Source: Gordonia jinghuaiqii | GTDB lineage: Bacteria > Actinomycetota > Actinomycetes > Mycobacteriales > Mycobacteriaceae | NCBI RefSeq assembly: GCF_014041935.1 | Contig: NZ_CP059491.1 | Span: 3,224,001-3,288,000, forward strand | Reading direction: 5' to 3' | Length of the DNA: 64,000 bases | In this document: in pieces, positions 1 to 8,139 of the stretch | How positions within the stretch are numbered: the stretch's first letter is position 1 | Layout: every line of letters starts with the position of its first letter | The notes under the pieces: model-generated | Database searches by the model: none | What the model saw: only the letters and a program-made list of their open reading frames with translations | Told to the model about the DNA's origin: nothing | Position numbers and translations under genes: made by a program

Positions 1-211
1 GCGCGAATGCTCCGATCCCGTCGAAGTCGACGGGGATGTCACCTCGGGCCCCCTCGATCACCACGCCGGTGCTCGGCGGCGTCAGTGACGCCCAGATCAT
101 CCCGGCGACCGCACCGAGGAGGATCACCACCGCTGTGATCGCCAGCAGCACCGACGTCGGGCGCTCCGGCCGGGCCGATCCGCGGCGCGTGTGCGGAACC
201 GGCGTTCTCAC
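1..211 (-). CDS. DUF2567-family membrane protein, N-terminal part (Rv1591-like)
   Basis: Only the first ~70 codons lie in the window; the gene runs off the left edge. The GTG start overlaps the bsaP stop in a GTGA, so it is translationally coupled to the biotin operon. The product starts with a basic stretch ([12 protein letters not shown]), then one hydrophobic segment (about residues 19-43, [19 protein letters not shown]), then a segment that looks extracytoplasmic. In mycobacteria the gene after bioB-bsaP is a DUF2567 membrane protein (Rv1591), and position plus membrane segment fit. Its function is not known to me and a direct role in biotin metabolism is not shown. The family call rests mainly on gene order. 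Confidence 0.6.
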   Translation of the reverse strand, partial: MRTPVPHTRRGSARPERPTSVLLAITAVVILLGAVAGMIWASLTPPSTGVVIEGARGDIPVDFDGIGAFA

Positions 212-447
212 CGGCGGCCCAGTTCGGTGGAATCGACGGTGCCGTGACGCGAGCACCGCGCATCCCAGCCGTCGGGGCGCACCTGAACCACCATCCGGCG
301 CCCGCACTGGCCGCAGAACCGCGGGGGTTCGAGACCGAGCCGGGCGGCCGGCGGGACGGCGTCGGGCGCCTGCAGTTCCAGTTCGAGTCCGGTGTGGACC
401 CCGAACCGGCACGGCTCGGCGAGTGGACCCGGAACGGTGTCGATCAT
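208..447 (-). CDS. bsaP: Biotin synthase auxiliary protein BsaP
   Basis: A 79-residue protein directly downstream of bioB (34-bp gap). It has a C-x2-C pair (Cys45, Cys48) in FCGQCGRR and a further Cys65 in WDARCSRHG, plus Cys13. Length, cysteine pattern and position match the mycobacterial protein (Rv1590) known to be needed for BioB activity, where it is thought to help supply or repair the iron-sulfur cluster used as sulfur donor. It overlaps the next gene by 4 bp. The identification rests on synteny plus the cysteine motif; metal or cluster binding is inference here. Confidence 0.82.
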   Translation of the reverse strand: MIDTVPGPLAEPCRFGVHTGLELELQAPDAVPPAARLGLEPPRFCGQCGRRMVVQVRPDGWDARCSRHGTVDSTELGRR

Positions 448-481
448 GAGAACACGCTACCCATCACGTCCGACCTGATCG

Positions 482-1516
482 TCAGATCGTGTCGTTCAGC
501 GACTTGATGGGCATCGACAGATCGCTGAGGAGATCGAGGTCGTCCTCGGCGGGACGTCCGAGTGTCGTCAGGTAGTTGCCCACGATGACGGCGTTGATCC
601 CGCCGAGGATGCCCTGCTTGGCGCCGAGGTCACCGAGAGTGATCTCGCGGCCACCGGCGAACCGCAGGATCGTGCGCGGCAGGGCCAGGCGGAAGGCCGC
701 GACCGACTTGAGCGCCTCGGCGGCGGGCAGGACGTCGAGGTCACCGAAGGGAGTGCCGGGCCGCGGGTTGAGGAAGTTCAGGGGCACCTCGTCCGGCTCG
801 AGATCGGCGAGCTCGGCGGCGAACTCGGCCCGCTGCTCGAGGGTTTCGCCCATGCCGAGGATGCCGCCGCAGCACACCTCCATGCCCGCTTCACGGACCA
901 TGCGTAAGGTGTCCCAGCGTTCCTCCCAGCTGTGGGTGGTGACCACGTTCGGGAAGTGGCTGCGGGCGGTCTCGAGATTGTGGTTGTAGCGGTGTACACC
1001 CATGTCACGGAGCTGGTCGACCTGCTCCTGGGTGAGCATGCCCAGGCTGCAGGCGATCTGGATGTCGACCTCGTTGCGGATGGCCTCGATACCGGCGGCG
1101 ACCTGGCTGAGCAGGCGCTTGTCCGGACCGCGGACCGCAGCGACGATGCAGAACTCGGTGGCACCGGTCTTGGCGGTCTGTTTGGCGGCTTCGACCAGCG
1201 AGGGGATGTCGATCCAGGCACTGCGCACCGGGGAGGCGAACAGACCCGACTGCGAGCAGAAGTGGCAGTCCTCCGGGCAGCCGCCGGTCTTCAGCGAGAT
1301 GATGCCCTCGACCTCGACCTCCGGTCCACACCAGCGCATGCGCACGTCGTGGGCGAGCTGCAGCAGCTCGGTGAGACGGTCGTCGGACAGGCGCAGGACA
1401 GCCAGGACCTGCTCCCGGTCCAACGGCTCACCGCGCTCGAGCACCTGGGCTCGGGCGATGGCGAGGATGTCCTCCGACATCTGGGCGGGCGTGGCGTCGA
1501 CGGTTGCCTGGGTCAC
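482..1516 (-). CDS. bioB: Biotin synthase (radical SAM)
   Basis: Catalyses insertion of sulfur into dethiobiotin, the last step of biotin synthesis, in the cytoplasm. The 344-residue protein carries the radical-SAM C-x3-C-x2-C motif (Cys80, Cys84, Cys87 in [14 protein letters not shown]), the TIM-barrel motif YNHNLETA and [10 protein letters not shown] near residue 250. Length is normal. The GTG start is supported by an AAGGAG seven bases upstream. It lies 127 bp downstream of bioD across a tandem repeat array, so it may be read from the bioA promoter or have its own. BsaP follows directly. Confidence 0.97.
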   Translation of the reverse strand: MTQATVDATPAQMSEDILAIARAQVLERGEPLDREQVLAVLRLSDDRLTELLQLAHDVRMRWCGPEVEVEGIISLKTGGCPEDCHFCSQSGLFASPVRSAWIDIPSLVEAAKQTAKTGATEFCIVAAVRGPDKRLLSQVAAGIEAIRNEVDIQIACSLGMLTQEQVDQLRDMGVHRYNHNLETARSHFPNVVTTHSWEERWDTLRMVREAGMEVCCGGILGMGETLEQRAEFAAELADLEPDEVPLNFLNPRPGTPFGDLDVLPAAEALKSVAAFRLALPRTILRFAGGREITLGDLGAKQGILGGINAVIVGNYLTTLGRPAEDDLDLLSDLSMPIKSLNDTI

Positions 1517-1540
1517 GGGTGAACTCCTTGTGTATCGGGC

Positions 1541-1630
1541 TGTGGTGTTGCGCTCAGGTTGTGGTGTTGCGCTCAGGTTGTGGTGTTGCGCTCAGGTTGT
1601 GGTGTTGCGCTCAGGTTGTGGTGTTGCGCT
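1541..1630. repeat. 19-bp tandem repeat between bioD and bioB
   Basis: The unit TGTGGTGTTGCGCTCAGGT begins at 1541, 1560, 1579, 1598 and 1617, giving four perfect copies and one partial copy. It fills most of the bioB-bioD spacer and ends 14 bp from the bioD stop codon. Being intergenic, it can change copy number without a frame change; it would lie in the mRNA leader of bioB. No CRISPR-like spacers separate the units. Confidence 0.93.
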
Positions 1631-1643
1631 GGGCGGGAGGGCT

Positions 1644-2423
1644 TTACGAGGTCCGGACGAGTTGTTCCGGGCGGTTGGGCAGTGTGCCGGCGAGCCAGTC
1701 GTGGTCGAACCAGGTCGGTGCGAGGCGGCGGAATTCCGCGGGGTCGAGGGCGGCTGCGCCGGCCGGCAGGACACCGACGACGGGCACACCGGTCACCCGC
1801 GGGAGGTCGGTCCGATTGCAGCGCATCGCGAGGTCGGGGTTCTCCGGCCACGAGCCGATGACGAGTCCGGCGGGCCGGAGCCCGCGTGCGCGCACCGCGT
1901 TCACGGTCAGCTCGGCGTGATTGAGTGCGCCGAGTCCCGGCGCCACGACGACGATCACGCCGTCGGCTGTGTCGCGACGCAGTGTCGCGACGGCGACGTC
2001 GAGGATCGTGGCCGTCTCCCCCAGTCGCACGAGTACACCGCCTGCGCCTTCGACGAGAGTGAGATCGTGTGTGGCGGCAAGGCGCTCGACCTCACGCACG
2101 ATCACGTCCGGATCGGCGGGCGGCATCCCGGCGCGGCGTGCCGCCGTGTCGGGTGCCAGTGGTTCGGGATACCGGAAGGATTCGACGGTGGTGACGTCGC
2201 CGGCCAGCCGGACGATCTCGGCGAGGTCGCCGGGCGCGTCGGGTCCGACACCGGTTTGCACGGGTTTGCAGACTGCGACGGTGGTCGGCCGCGGATCGGG
2301 AACCGCATCCGCAGGCGCCGTCGTCCCACCCGCAGCGGCGAGAGCCGCGGTCACGACCGTCTTGCCGACGTCGGTCGAGGTGCCGGTGACCGCCAGAACG
2401 GTGCCGCGGGCTCGTGCGCTCAC
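1644..2423 (-). CDS. bioD: Dethiobiotin synthetase
   Basis: ATP-dependent closure of the ureido ring: converts 7,8-diaminopelargonate plus CO2 to dethiobiotin. The 259-residue protein has the P-loop GTSTDVGKT near residues 14-22, KPVQTG around residue 57 and the signature [10 protein letters not shown]. The GTG start overlaps the bioF stop by 4 bp (GTGA), so the two genes are translationally coupled. The 127-bp gap to bioB holds a tandem repeat array. Confidence 0.95.
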   Translation of the reverse strand: MSARARGTVLAVTGTSTDVGKTVVTAALAAAGGTTAPADAVPDPRPTTVAVCKPVQTGVGPDAPGDLAEIVRLAGDVTTVESFRYPEPLAPDTAARRAGMPPADPDVIVREVERLAATHDLTLVEGAGGVLVRLGETATILDVAVATLRRDTADGVIVVVAPGLGALNHAELTVNAVRARGLRPAGLVIGSWPENPDLAMRCNRTDLPRVTGVPVVGVLPAGAAALDPAEFRRLAPTWFDHDWLAGTLPNRPEQLVRTS

Positions 2424-3634
2424 CGGGCACCCACCTCGCGCAACGCGGCGTCGACGACCCCGGCGACATGGTCGAGGGTCGCATCATCGAGATCGGCACG
2501 CACCGTGAGACGTAGCCGCGACGTGCCCGAGGGCACCGACGGCGGTCGGAAACAGCCGACCAGCACACCACGGTCGCGGCACGCTGCCGCGGCGGCGACG
2601 GCACGCTGCGGATCCCCGATGATGATCGAGATCACCGCCGCCGCCGGCTCCTCTGCTCCACAGGACCGGGCCAGGCGCCGGGCGTTGTCGCGCAGCCGGT
2701 CCGGGAGTCCGGGATCGGAACGCAGGATTCCCAGGGCCGCGCGCGCGGCACCGACGGCCGCCGGGTTGAGCCCGGTGTCGAAGATGAACGTGCGTGCGCA
2801 ATCGATCAGGTGCGAACGCAACGGCTCGGTACCGAGCACCACACCACCCTGCGCGCCCAGTGATTTCGACAGCACCGTCGTGACGACCAGGTCCGGAGCA
2901 CCCGAGAGTCCTTGTTCGGCAACCAGTCCCCGGCCCCCTGGACCGCGCACACCGAATGCATGTGCCTCGTCCACGAGCAGCACCGCACCGTGTGCGCGCG
3001 ACGCGGCATAGAGGTCGGCAACGGGTGCGGGTTCACCGTCGATGCTGTAGACGGAATCGGTGACGACGAGTGCGCGGCGCTCGGTGCGCTGCGCCAGCGC
3101 GGCGCGGACGGCCTCGTGGTCGCCGCGCTCGACAACCACGACGCGAGCCCGCGACAACCGGCAGCCGTCGATCAGAGATGCGTGCGTACCGGTGTCACTC
3201 ACGATGAGATCGCCCCGGGTTGCCAGCGCCGTGACCGCCCCGACGTTCGCGAGGTAGCCCGACGAGAAGGTCAGTGCGGCCGGGAATCCCAGGAAACCGG
3301 CGACTTCGTCCTCGAGGTCGATGTGCTCCTGCGTGGTGCCGACCACGAGTCGCGACGCCGTCGAACCACCGCCCCAGCGCTCGGCAGCGGCCTGCGCACC
3401 GGCAACGACCAGCGGGTGGGTCGACAGACCCAGGTAGTCGTTGGAGCCGAGGTTGATCTCCCCCGCATGCGCTCGTCGGACGTGGGGATCGCGATGGAGA
3501 CCGGCCTGGATCCGGTCGTGCGCGGCCTGAGCCAGCCAGGCCAGTCCCACCTCGGTGCCGTCCACCGCCTGTGTCCCCGTCGCCTGTGTCCCAGTCGCCT
3601 GTGTCCCCGCTGCCGAGGTCTGCGTCGACGTCAT
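2420..3634 (-). CDS. bioF: 8-amino-7-oxononanoate synthase
   Basis: PLP enzyme that condenses a pimeloyl thioester with L-alanine. The 404-residue protein has the AONS signature [10 protein letters not shown] (61-70), [15 protein letters not shown] (222-235) and the PLP lysine in [13 protein letters not shown] (Lys257). The ATG start at 3634 overlaps the bioA stop (ATGA); the frame stays open further upstream, but that part has no family similarity. Residues 10-23 are a short repeat ([14 protein letters not shown]), encoded by a repeated GTGTCCC-type DNA unit. This N-terminal tail is not part of the usual fold. Confidence 0.95.
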   Translation of the reverse strand: MTSTQTSAAGTQATGTQATGTQAVDGTEVGLAWLAQAAHDRIQAGLHRDPHVRRAHAGEINLGSNDYLGLSTHPLVVAGAQAAAERWGGGSTASRLVVGTTQEHIDLEDEVAGFLGFPAALTFSSGYLANVGAVTALATRGDLIVSDTGTHASLIDGCRLSRARVVVVERGDHEAVRAALAQRTERRALVVTDSVYSIDGEPAPVADLYAASRAHGAVLLVDEAHAFGVRGPGGRGLVAEQGLSGAPDLVVTTVLSKSLGAQGGVVLGTEPLRSHLIDCARTFIFDTGLNPAAVGAARAALGILRSDPGLPDRLRDNARRLARSCGAEEPAAAVISIIIGDPQRAVAAAAACRDRGVLVGCFRPPSVPSGTSRLRLTVRADLDDATLDHVAGVVDAALREVGAR

Positions 3635-4932
3635 GATCGGGTTCCTGCCAGGACGTGGTCGCCGAGGCTCGCGTGCACGGCCGCGCCGACACCCCGCACG
3701 ATCACACCGATGTCCGCGGGCGTGCAGATGAACGGCGGCATCGTGTAGACGAGATTGCGGAACGGGCGCAGCCACGCTCCCGCGTCCACCGCTGCGGCCG
3801 TTGCCGCGGACATGTCGACCGGTCGGTCGAGTTCGACGACACCGATCGCGCCGCGGACGCGTACATCGACCACCCCGTCGAGCCCTCCCAGTGGCGAGAG
3901 CCCGTCTTCGAGGCCCTGTTCTATCTCCGAAACCCGTGCCGCCCACGGTGTTTCCAGCAACAGTTCGATCGCCGCGACGGCGACCGCACACGCGAGTGGG
4001 TTGGCCATGAAGGTGGGGCCGTGCGCGAGTCCCCCCGCCTCACCCGCACTGATGACCTCGGCGAGATGCGACGTACACAGAGTTGCGGCAAGCGTCAGGT
4101 AGCCCCCGGTCAGCGCCTTGCCCACACACATGATGTCCGGGGCGACACCTGCCGCGTCGGCGGCGAACAGCGTCCCGGTCCGGCCGAAACCGGTGGCGAT
4201 CTCGTCGAAGATGAGCAGGACGTCGTGCCGGTCGCAGATGTCGCGGAGGGCTCGCAGGTACGCGGCATCGTGGAAACGCATGCCGCCCGCACCCTGGACG
4301 ATGGGCTCGACGATGATCGCGGCCAGCTCGTCCCGGTGCGCGAGGACGGTCGCCTCGAGACGGCTCACGTATTCGGGGCGGAAGTCGGCCGGTGGCGCAT
4401 CGACGAAGATCTGCTCGGTCAGTACCGACGACCACATCGAATGCATGCCGCCGTCGGGATCGCAGACGCTCATCGGGGCGAAGGTGTCGCCGTGGTAGCC
4501 CCCGCGCCAGGTGAGCAGCCGGGTACGACGGGGCTCGCCGCGACCACGCCAGTACTGCACCGCCATCTTCACCGCGACCTCGACCGAGACCGATCCCGAG
4601 TCGCAGAAGAACACCTTCTGCAGCGGCTCCGGGGTGAGCTCGACGAGAAGCTGCGCGAGCCGTGCGGCCGGCTCGTGGGTGAGCCCGCCGAACATGACAT
4701 GCGACATCCGGCCGAGCTGAACCGCGGCTGCTTCGTCCAGACGTGGGTGCCGGTAGCCGTGGATCGCCGCCCACCACGAGCTCATCCCGTCGACCACCGA
4801 GCGACCGTCGGCCAGCTCGAGGCGGACTCCCGACGCGGACTCGACCACCAGGGGCTCGGTACTCGCGGGCATCGCACCGTACGGGTGCCAGATGTGCTCG
4901 GCGTCGATGCGCCTGACGGCGTCGTGGTCCAC
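3631..4932 (-). CDS. bioA: Adenosylmethionine-8-amino-7-oxononanoate aminotransferase
   Basis: Class III PLP aminotransferase that makes 7,8-diaminopelargonate with SAM as amino donor. The 433-residue product starts [19 protein letters not shown], with the BioA hallmark [19 protein letters not shown] near residues 49-60, [13 protein letters not shown] (241-253) and the PLP lysine in [10 protein letters not shown] (Lys272). I chose the GTG at 4932 because GAAAGG lies at good spacing before it; the frame is open to 5010 but would run through the operators. It is the first gene of the biotin operon and divergent from bioQ. Confidence 0.95.
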   Translation of the reverse strand: MDHDAVRRIDAEHIWHPYGAMPASTEPLVVESASGVRLELADGRSVVDGMSSWWAAIHGYRHPRLDEAAAVQLGRMSHVMFGGLTHEPAARLAQLLVELTPEPLQKVFFCDSGSVSVEVAVKMAVQYWRGRGEPRRTRLLTWRGGYHGDTFAPMSVCDPDGGMHSMWSSVLTEQIFVDAPPADFRPEYVSRLEATVLAHRDELAAIIVEPIVQGAGGMRFHDAAYLRALRDICDRHDVLLIFDEIATGFGRTGTLFAADAAGVAPDIMCVGKALTGGYLTLAATLCTSHLAEVISAGEAGGLAHGPTFMANPLACAVAVAAIELLLETPWAARVSEIEQGLEDGLSPLGGLDGVVDVRVRGAIGVVELDRPVDMSAATAAAVDAGAWLRPFRNLVYTMPPFICTPADIGVIVRGVGAAVHASLGDHVLAGTRS

Positions 4933-4965
4933 GGTGCACCTTTCTCGCTGCGACCTCCGGCGGAC

Positions 4966-5027
4966 CTGGACACTGTCCAGGCATTCACCCTGTACACCGT
5001 ACAGGCTCATCCTGAACGGTGTACAGG
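4966..5027. promoter_or_regulatory. Three BioQ-type operator dyads in the bioA-bioQ spacer
   Basis: Three dyads follow one another: CTGGAC-N3-GTCCAG (4966-4980), CCTGTAC-N3-GTACAGG (4989-5005, perfect) and CCTGAAC-N3-GTACAGG (5011-5027, one mismatch). Centres are 24 and 22 bp apart, about two helical turns, so bound dimers would lie on one face. The layout resembles the TGAAC-N3-GTTCA type reported for actinobacterial BioQ. On the minus strand a TACGGT -10 candidate for bioA lies inside the middle dyad. Binding by the adjacent TetR protein is inference. Confidence 0.78.
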
Positions 5028-5059
5028 CTCACCCGCCGGGGGCCGCCGCGACCGGTCAC

Positions 5060-5065
5060 TAGGCT
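5060..5065 (+). promoter_or_regulatory. -10 element for leaderless bioQ transcript
   Basis: TAGGCT (TANNNT type) ends six bases before the bioQ GTG, and there is no Shine-Dalgarno sequence. This is the geometry expected when transcription starts at the first base of the start codon, common in actinobacteria. Confidence 0.5.
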
Positions 5066-5071
5066 TACCGG

Positions 5072-5629
5072 GTGAGCAACAGCCGCACCGACGTCCTCCG
5101 CGCAGCCCGCGACATCCTGCGCGAGCACAGCCTGGCCGACCTGTCGATGCGCAGACTCGCCACCGAGCTGGGCGTGCGACCCAACGCCCTGTACTGGCAC
5201 TTCCCCAACAAGCAGACATTGCTCGCCGCGCTCGCCGACGACATCCTCAGTACTGTCGCCATCCCCGGTACGGATCTGTCCTGGGACGAACGGCTGAGCC
5301 TGCTCGCGACCGGGATGCGCGCCGCACTGCTCGAGGTCCCCGACAGCGCCGAGGTCGTGTCGTCGAGCTGGGCCAGCGGACTGTCGACCAAGGCGATCAC
5401 CGCCGACATCATCGCCGCCGGTCACGCCGGCGGGTTGACTCTCCGGGACGCCGAGGCGGTCAGCACCGCACTGTGCCAGCTCGTCATCGGGCTGACCATC
5501 GAGGAGCAGACCCGCGCACAGATGGAACGTCTCGGCGTGACCGGACCCTCGGGACGTGATTTCGGCGGCGAGTTCGGCGACGGGCTGTCGATCATCCTCG
5601 ACGGGGCGCGCACCCGGCGTCGGCCCTGA
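5072..5629 (+). CDS. bioQ: TetR-family biotin regulator BioQ
   Basis: A 185-residue TetR protein, divergent from bioA. The helix-turn-helix is near residues 22-46 (LSMRRLATELGVRPNALYWHF), followed by a ligand-binding helical domain. In corynebacteria and mycobacteria BioQ is the TetR repressor of biotin genes encoded next to bio loci, and three TetR-like dyads lie in this spacer. The effector is not evident from the sequence. The start is GTG with a -10 element at leaderless distance. Another TetR role is possible, but the context makes BioQ the best call. Confidence 0.85.
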   Translation: MSNSRTDVLRAARDILREHSLADLSMRRLATELGVRPNALYWHFPNKQTLLAALADDILSTVAIPGTDLSWDERLSLLATGMRAALLEVPDSAEVVSSSWASGLSTKAITADIIAAGHAGGLTLRDAEAVSTALCQLVIGLTIEEQTRAQMERLGVTGPSGRDFGGEFGDGLSIILDGARTRRRP

Positions 5630-5803
5630 TCGCCGACGCCACCGTCGAGGGTATGTCGCACTCGCCGGAATCGGACTTTCACAGCTTCGGCGGGTACATT
5701 GCTAGCCGGTCAACCCGGGCTCGGCTCCGAGATCGAGGTGGCACGTCGAGCGCCACCACGCACAGGGCCCACCCACCTGCCCTCAACCGGAAAGCGCATC
5801 TCT

Positions 5804-8005
5804 GTGGCATCGACGACTCGAGTAGTGGCGCCGGAGTCGGCCCCCTCGACGCCGGCAACGCCTGCCTACCGCACCGACCTCGACGGCCTGCGCGGCATCG
5901 CCATCGCTCTCGTCGCCTGCTTCCACGTGTGGTTCGGCAAGGTCTCCGGCGGCGTCGACGTGTTCCTCACGCTGTCGGGCTACTTCTTCGTCGGCTCGCT
6001 GCTGCGTCACGCGATCCACAGCCAGACCGCGCACGTGACCTTCCGGGACACGCTCAACCCGTGGCCACGTCTCAAACGCCTCCTCAAACGCCTGCTCCCC
6101 GCACTGTTGACCGTGCTCCTGGCGGTGACGGTGCTGACGCTGGTCATCCTGCCGCAGACCCGCTGGGCGAATGTCGGTCGCGAGGTGATCGCGAGCGCGC
6201 TGTACTACCAGAACTGGTACCTCGCCCAGAACTCCCAGGATTATCTGGCCGCCAGCTCTGCCAACAGCCCGCTGCAGCACATCTGGTCGATGTCGGTCCA
6301 GGGCCAGTTCTTCGTGGTGACGCTGCTCGTCGCGCTCACATTCGCGGCGTTGCTCAAGCTCGGCGCGCGCGTCGCCCGGCCGTTCGCCGACCCGCGGGTC
6401 ATCAAGTTCCTCGTCGGCGGTGCGGTGCTGCTCGTCGCGTTGGCGTCGTTCTACTGGGCGCACCGCGGCCTGGCGATCAATCAGCCGTACAACTACTACG
6501 ACACATTGTCCCGTCTGTGGGAGCCGCTGGCCGGTGGCCTGCTGGCGATCTGGTTGCCCAGCCTGCGCATCCCCAACTGGCTGCGCAACATCGCAACCGT
6601 GTTCGCCCTGTTGCTGATCATCTCCTGCGGGTTCTGGATCGACGGCGTGAACGCGTACCCCGGTCCCATGGCGCTGGTTCCGGTCGGCGCGACCCTGCTC
6701 ATCATCTGGGCGGGCGCGACCGCGCTGCAGAGGCCGCCGCGCGGCGCGCACTCCGCGCGGGTCCAGGAGATGCCTGCCGTCAACCGAGCGCTCGCGGGTC
6801 ACTGGCCGGTCTGGCTCGGCACCATCGCCTACTCGCTGTACCTGTGGCACTGGCCGCTGCTGATCTTCTACCTCACCTGGCGGGGCAAGAACCACGCCAA
6901 TTTCCTCGAGGGCGTGGTGATCCTCGCGGCGTCGGTCGGCCTGGCCTGGCTCACCAAGCGCTACATCGAGGATCCGCTGCGCGGCGGCGACCGGTCGGCC
7001 CTCGCGCGCGGTACCCGCGACGGCCGCTCCCGCTGGGTGTCCTACACCTCGGTCGTCACCTCGATCCTCGTGGTCGGCACACTCGTCACCGGCGTCGGCA
7101 TCAAGCTCTGGGAGAACCACGTCGCCAACATCGTGGTCGACACCAAGAACCTCGACCCACGTTCCTATCCCGGTGCGCGTGCACTTCTCGAGAACTGGCC
7201 GGTGCCCGCTGTCGACCCCCAGCCGTCGGCCCTCGAGGTGATCAAGGACTTCCCGGAGACCTCCACCGACGGCTACATGAGCGACTTCACCGACAACGAG
7301 ATCCATGTCGGTGTCTACGGGGATCCCGACGCCACCCGGACGATCGCACTGGCAGGCGGTTCGCATGCCGAGATGTGGATCTCGGCTCTCGACATTCTCG
7401 GCAAGCGCAACGGCTTCAAGGTCAAGACCTATGTGAAGATGGGCTGCCCGTTGTCGACCAACCGCATACCCAAGCAGCGCGGAGTGCCCTACCCGGAGTG
7501 CTACGACTGGGGCCAGCGGGTCATCGACCGGGTCATCGCCGACAAACCCGATGCGGTGTTCACCAACTCCACACGGCCCCGGGACTACCAGCCCGGGGAC
7601 TGGGTCCCGCCGGACTACGTCCCGATCATCGATCGCTTCCTGGATGCCGGCGTTCCGGTGTTCGGCATGCGCGACACCCCGTGGCCGAAGAATGCGCAAG
7701 GCACCATCGACACCCCGATCTGCCTCGCCGAGGGCGGCGACGCAGAGAGTTGCGGGTCGCGACGCGCCGCCGTGCTCGCGCCCGAGGACCCTTCTCGAGA
7801 ACTCGCCGCCACGCGCCCGGACTTCCACCCGCTGGACATGTCCGACGGCATCTGCACGCCCGATCGGTGCCCCGCCATCGTCGGCAACATCACCGTCTAC
7901 AAGGACCCGCATCATCTCAGTGCGACCTACGTCCGCAGCCTCGCCGACGAGTTGGGCCGCCAGATGGCCGCCCAGCTGCCGTGGACCGGCCCCGACGTGC
8001 CGTGA
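5804..8005 (+). CDS. Membrane acyltransferase 3 with C-terminal SGNH domain (OafA-like)
   Basis: A 733-residue O-acyltransferase for a cell-envelope glycan or lipid. The first ~360 residues form a multi-pass acyltransferase-3 domain with YRTDLDGLRGIAIALVACFHV at its start, an FLTLSGYFF motif and IAYSLYLWHWPLL. After a hinge and one membrane segment (~residues 420-440) comes an SGNH hydrolase-like domain with GGSHAEMW (Ser near 519) and DPHHLS (~700). The frame is open from 5699, but codons before 5804 have poor GC at third positions and GGAAAG precedes the 5804 GTG. A TACATT -10 candidate lies at 5695. The substrate is unknown; it is next to the bio genes only by position. Confidence 0.85.
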   Translation: MASTTRVVAPESAPSTPATPAYRTDLDGLRGIAIALVACFHVWFGKVSGGVDVFLTLSGYFFVGSLLRHAIHSQTAHVTFRDTLNPWPRLKRLLKRLLPALLTVLLAVTVLTLVILPQTRWANVGREVIASALYYQNWYLAQNSQDYLAASSANSPLQHIWSMSVQGQFFVVTLLVALTFAALLKLGARVARPFADPRVIKFLVGGAVLLVALASFYWAHRGLAINQPYNYYDTLSRLWEPLAGGLLAIWLPSLRIPNWLRNIATVFALLLIISCGFWIDGVNAYPGPMALVPVGATLLIIWAGATALQRPPRGAHSARVQEMPAVNRALAGHWPVWLGTIAYSLYLWHWPLLIFYLTWRGKNHANFLEGVVILAASVGLAWLTKRYIEDPLRGGDRSALARGTRDGRSRWVSYTSVVTSILVVGTLVTGVGIKLWENHVANIVVDTKNLDPRSYPGARALLENWPVPAVDPQPSALEVIKDFPETSTDGYMSDFTDNEIHVGVYGDPDATRTIALAGGSHAEMWISALDILGKRNGFKVKTYVKMGCPLSTNRIPKQRGVPYPECYDWGQRVIDRVIADKPDAVFTNSTRPRDYQPGDWVPPDYVPIIDRFLDAGVPVFGMRDTPWPKNAQGTIDTPICLAEGGDAESCGSRRAAVLAPEDPSRELAATRPDFHPLDMSDGICTPDRCPAIVGNITVYKDPHHLSATYVRSLADELGRQMAAQLPWTGPDVP

Positions 8006-8030
8006 CCTGCTCTCCGGGAGCCACGCCGAG

Positions 8031-8071
8031 GGTCGTCGGGTGGGACTTCCCACTCGGGGCACCCGACGACC
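8031..8071. terminator. Inverted repeat after the acyltransferase gene
   Basis: GGTCGTCGGGTG (8031-8042) and CACCCGACGACC (8060-8071) form a perfect 12-bp stem with a 17-base loop, 25 bp after the stop codon. There is no T-tract, so this is a terminator-like hairpin of the actinobacterial kind rather than a classic intrinsic terminator. Confidence 0.6.
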
Positions 8072-8103
8072 ACTTCCGAGATGACCCGTCGCCCCAACGC
8101 GAC

Positions 8104-8109
8104 TAGGGT
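8104..8109 (+). promoter_or_regulatory. -10 element upstream of the glgX leader ORF
   Basis: TAGGGT followed by exactly six bases and an ATG at 8116. The same geometry is seen at bioQ and at the kinase gene, and suggests a leaderless transcript that begins with the short leader ORF. Confidence 0.45.
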
Positions 8110-8115
8110 CGACCC

Positions 8116-8139
8116 ATGACGTCAGGCAGGTGGGCATGA
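8116..8139 (+). CDS. Seven-codon leader ORF coupled to glgX
   Basis: ATG at 8116 encodes MTSGRWA and stops at TGA 8137-8139. That TGA overlaps the glgX ATG (8136-8138) in an ATGA, and the leader contains the AGG-rich sequence that would act as the glgX ribosome site. It has no homology I can recognise. Whether the peptide matters or only the act of translation is unknown; it could be chance. Confidence 0.4.
   Translation: MTSGRWA

Noticed and set aside
1541..1630. CRISPR array
   Set aside because: The units are head-to-tail with no unique spacers and there are no cas genes, so this is a simple tandem repeat.
3635..3991. N-terminal extension of BioF to 3991
   Set aside because: This part is the bioA gene read in another frame. 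The true start is the ATG at 3634 in an ATGA overlap.
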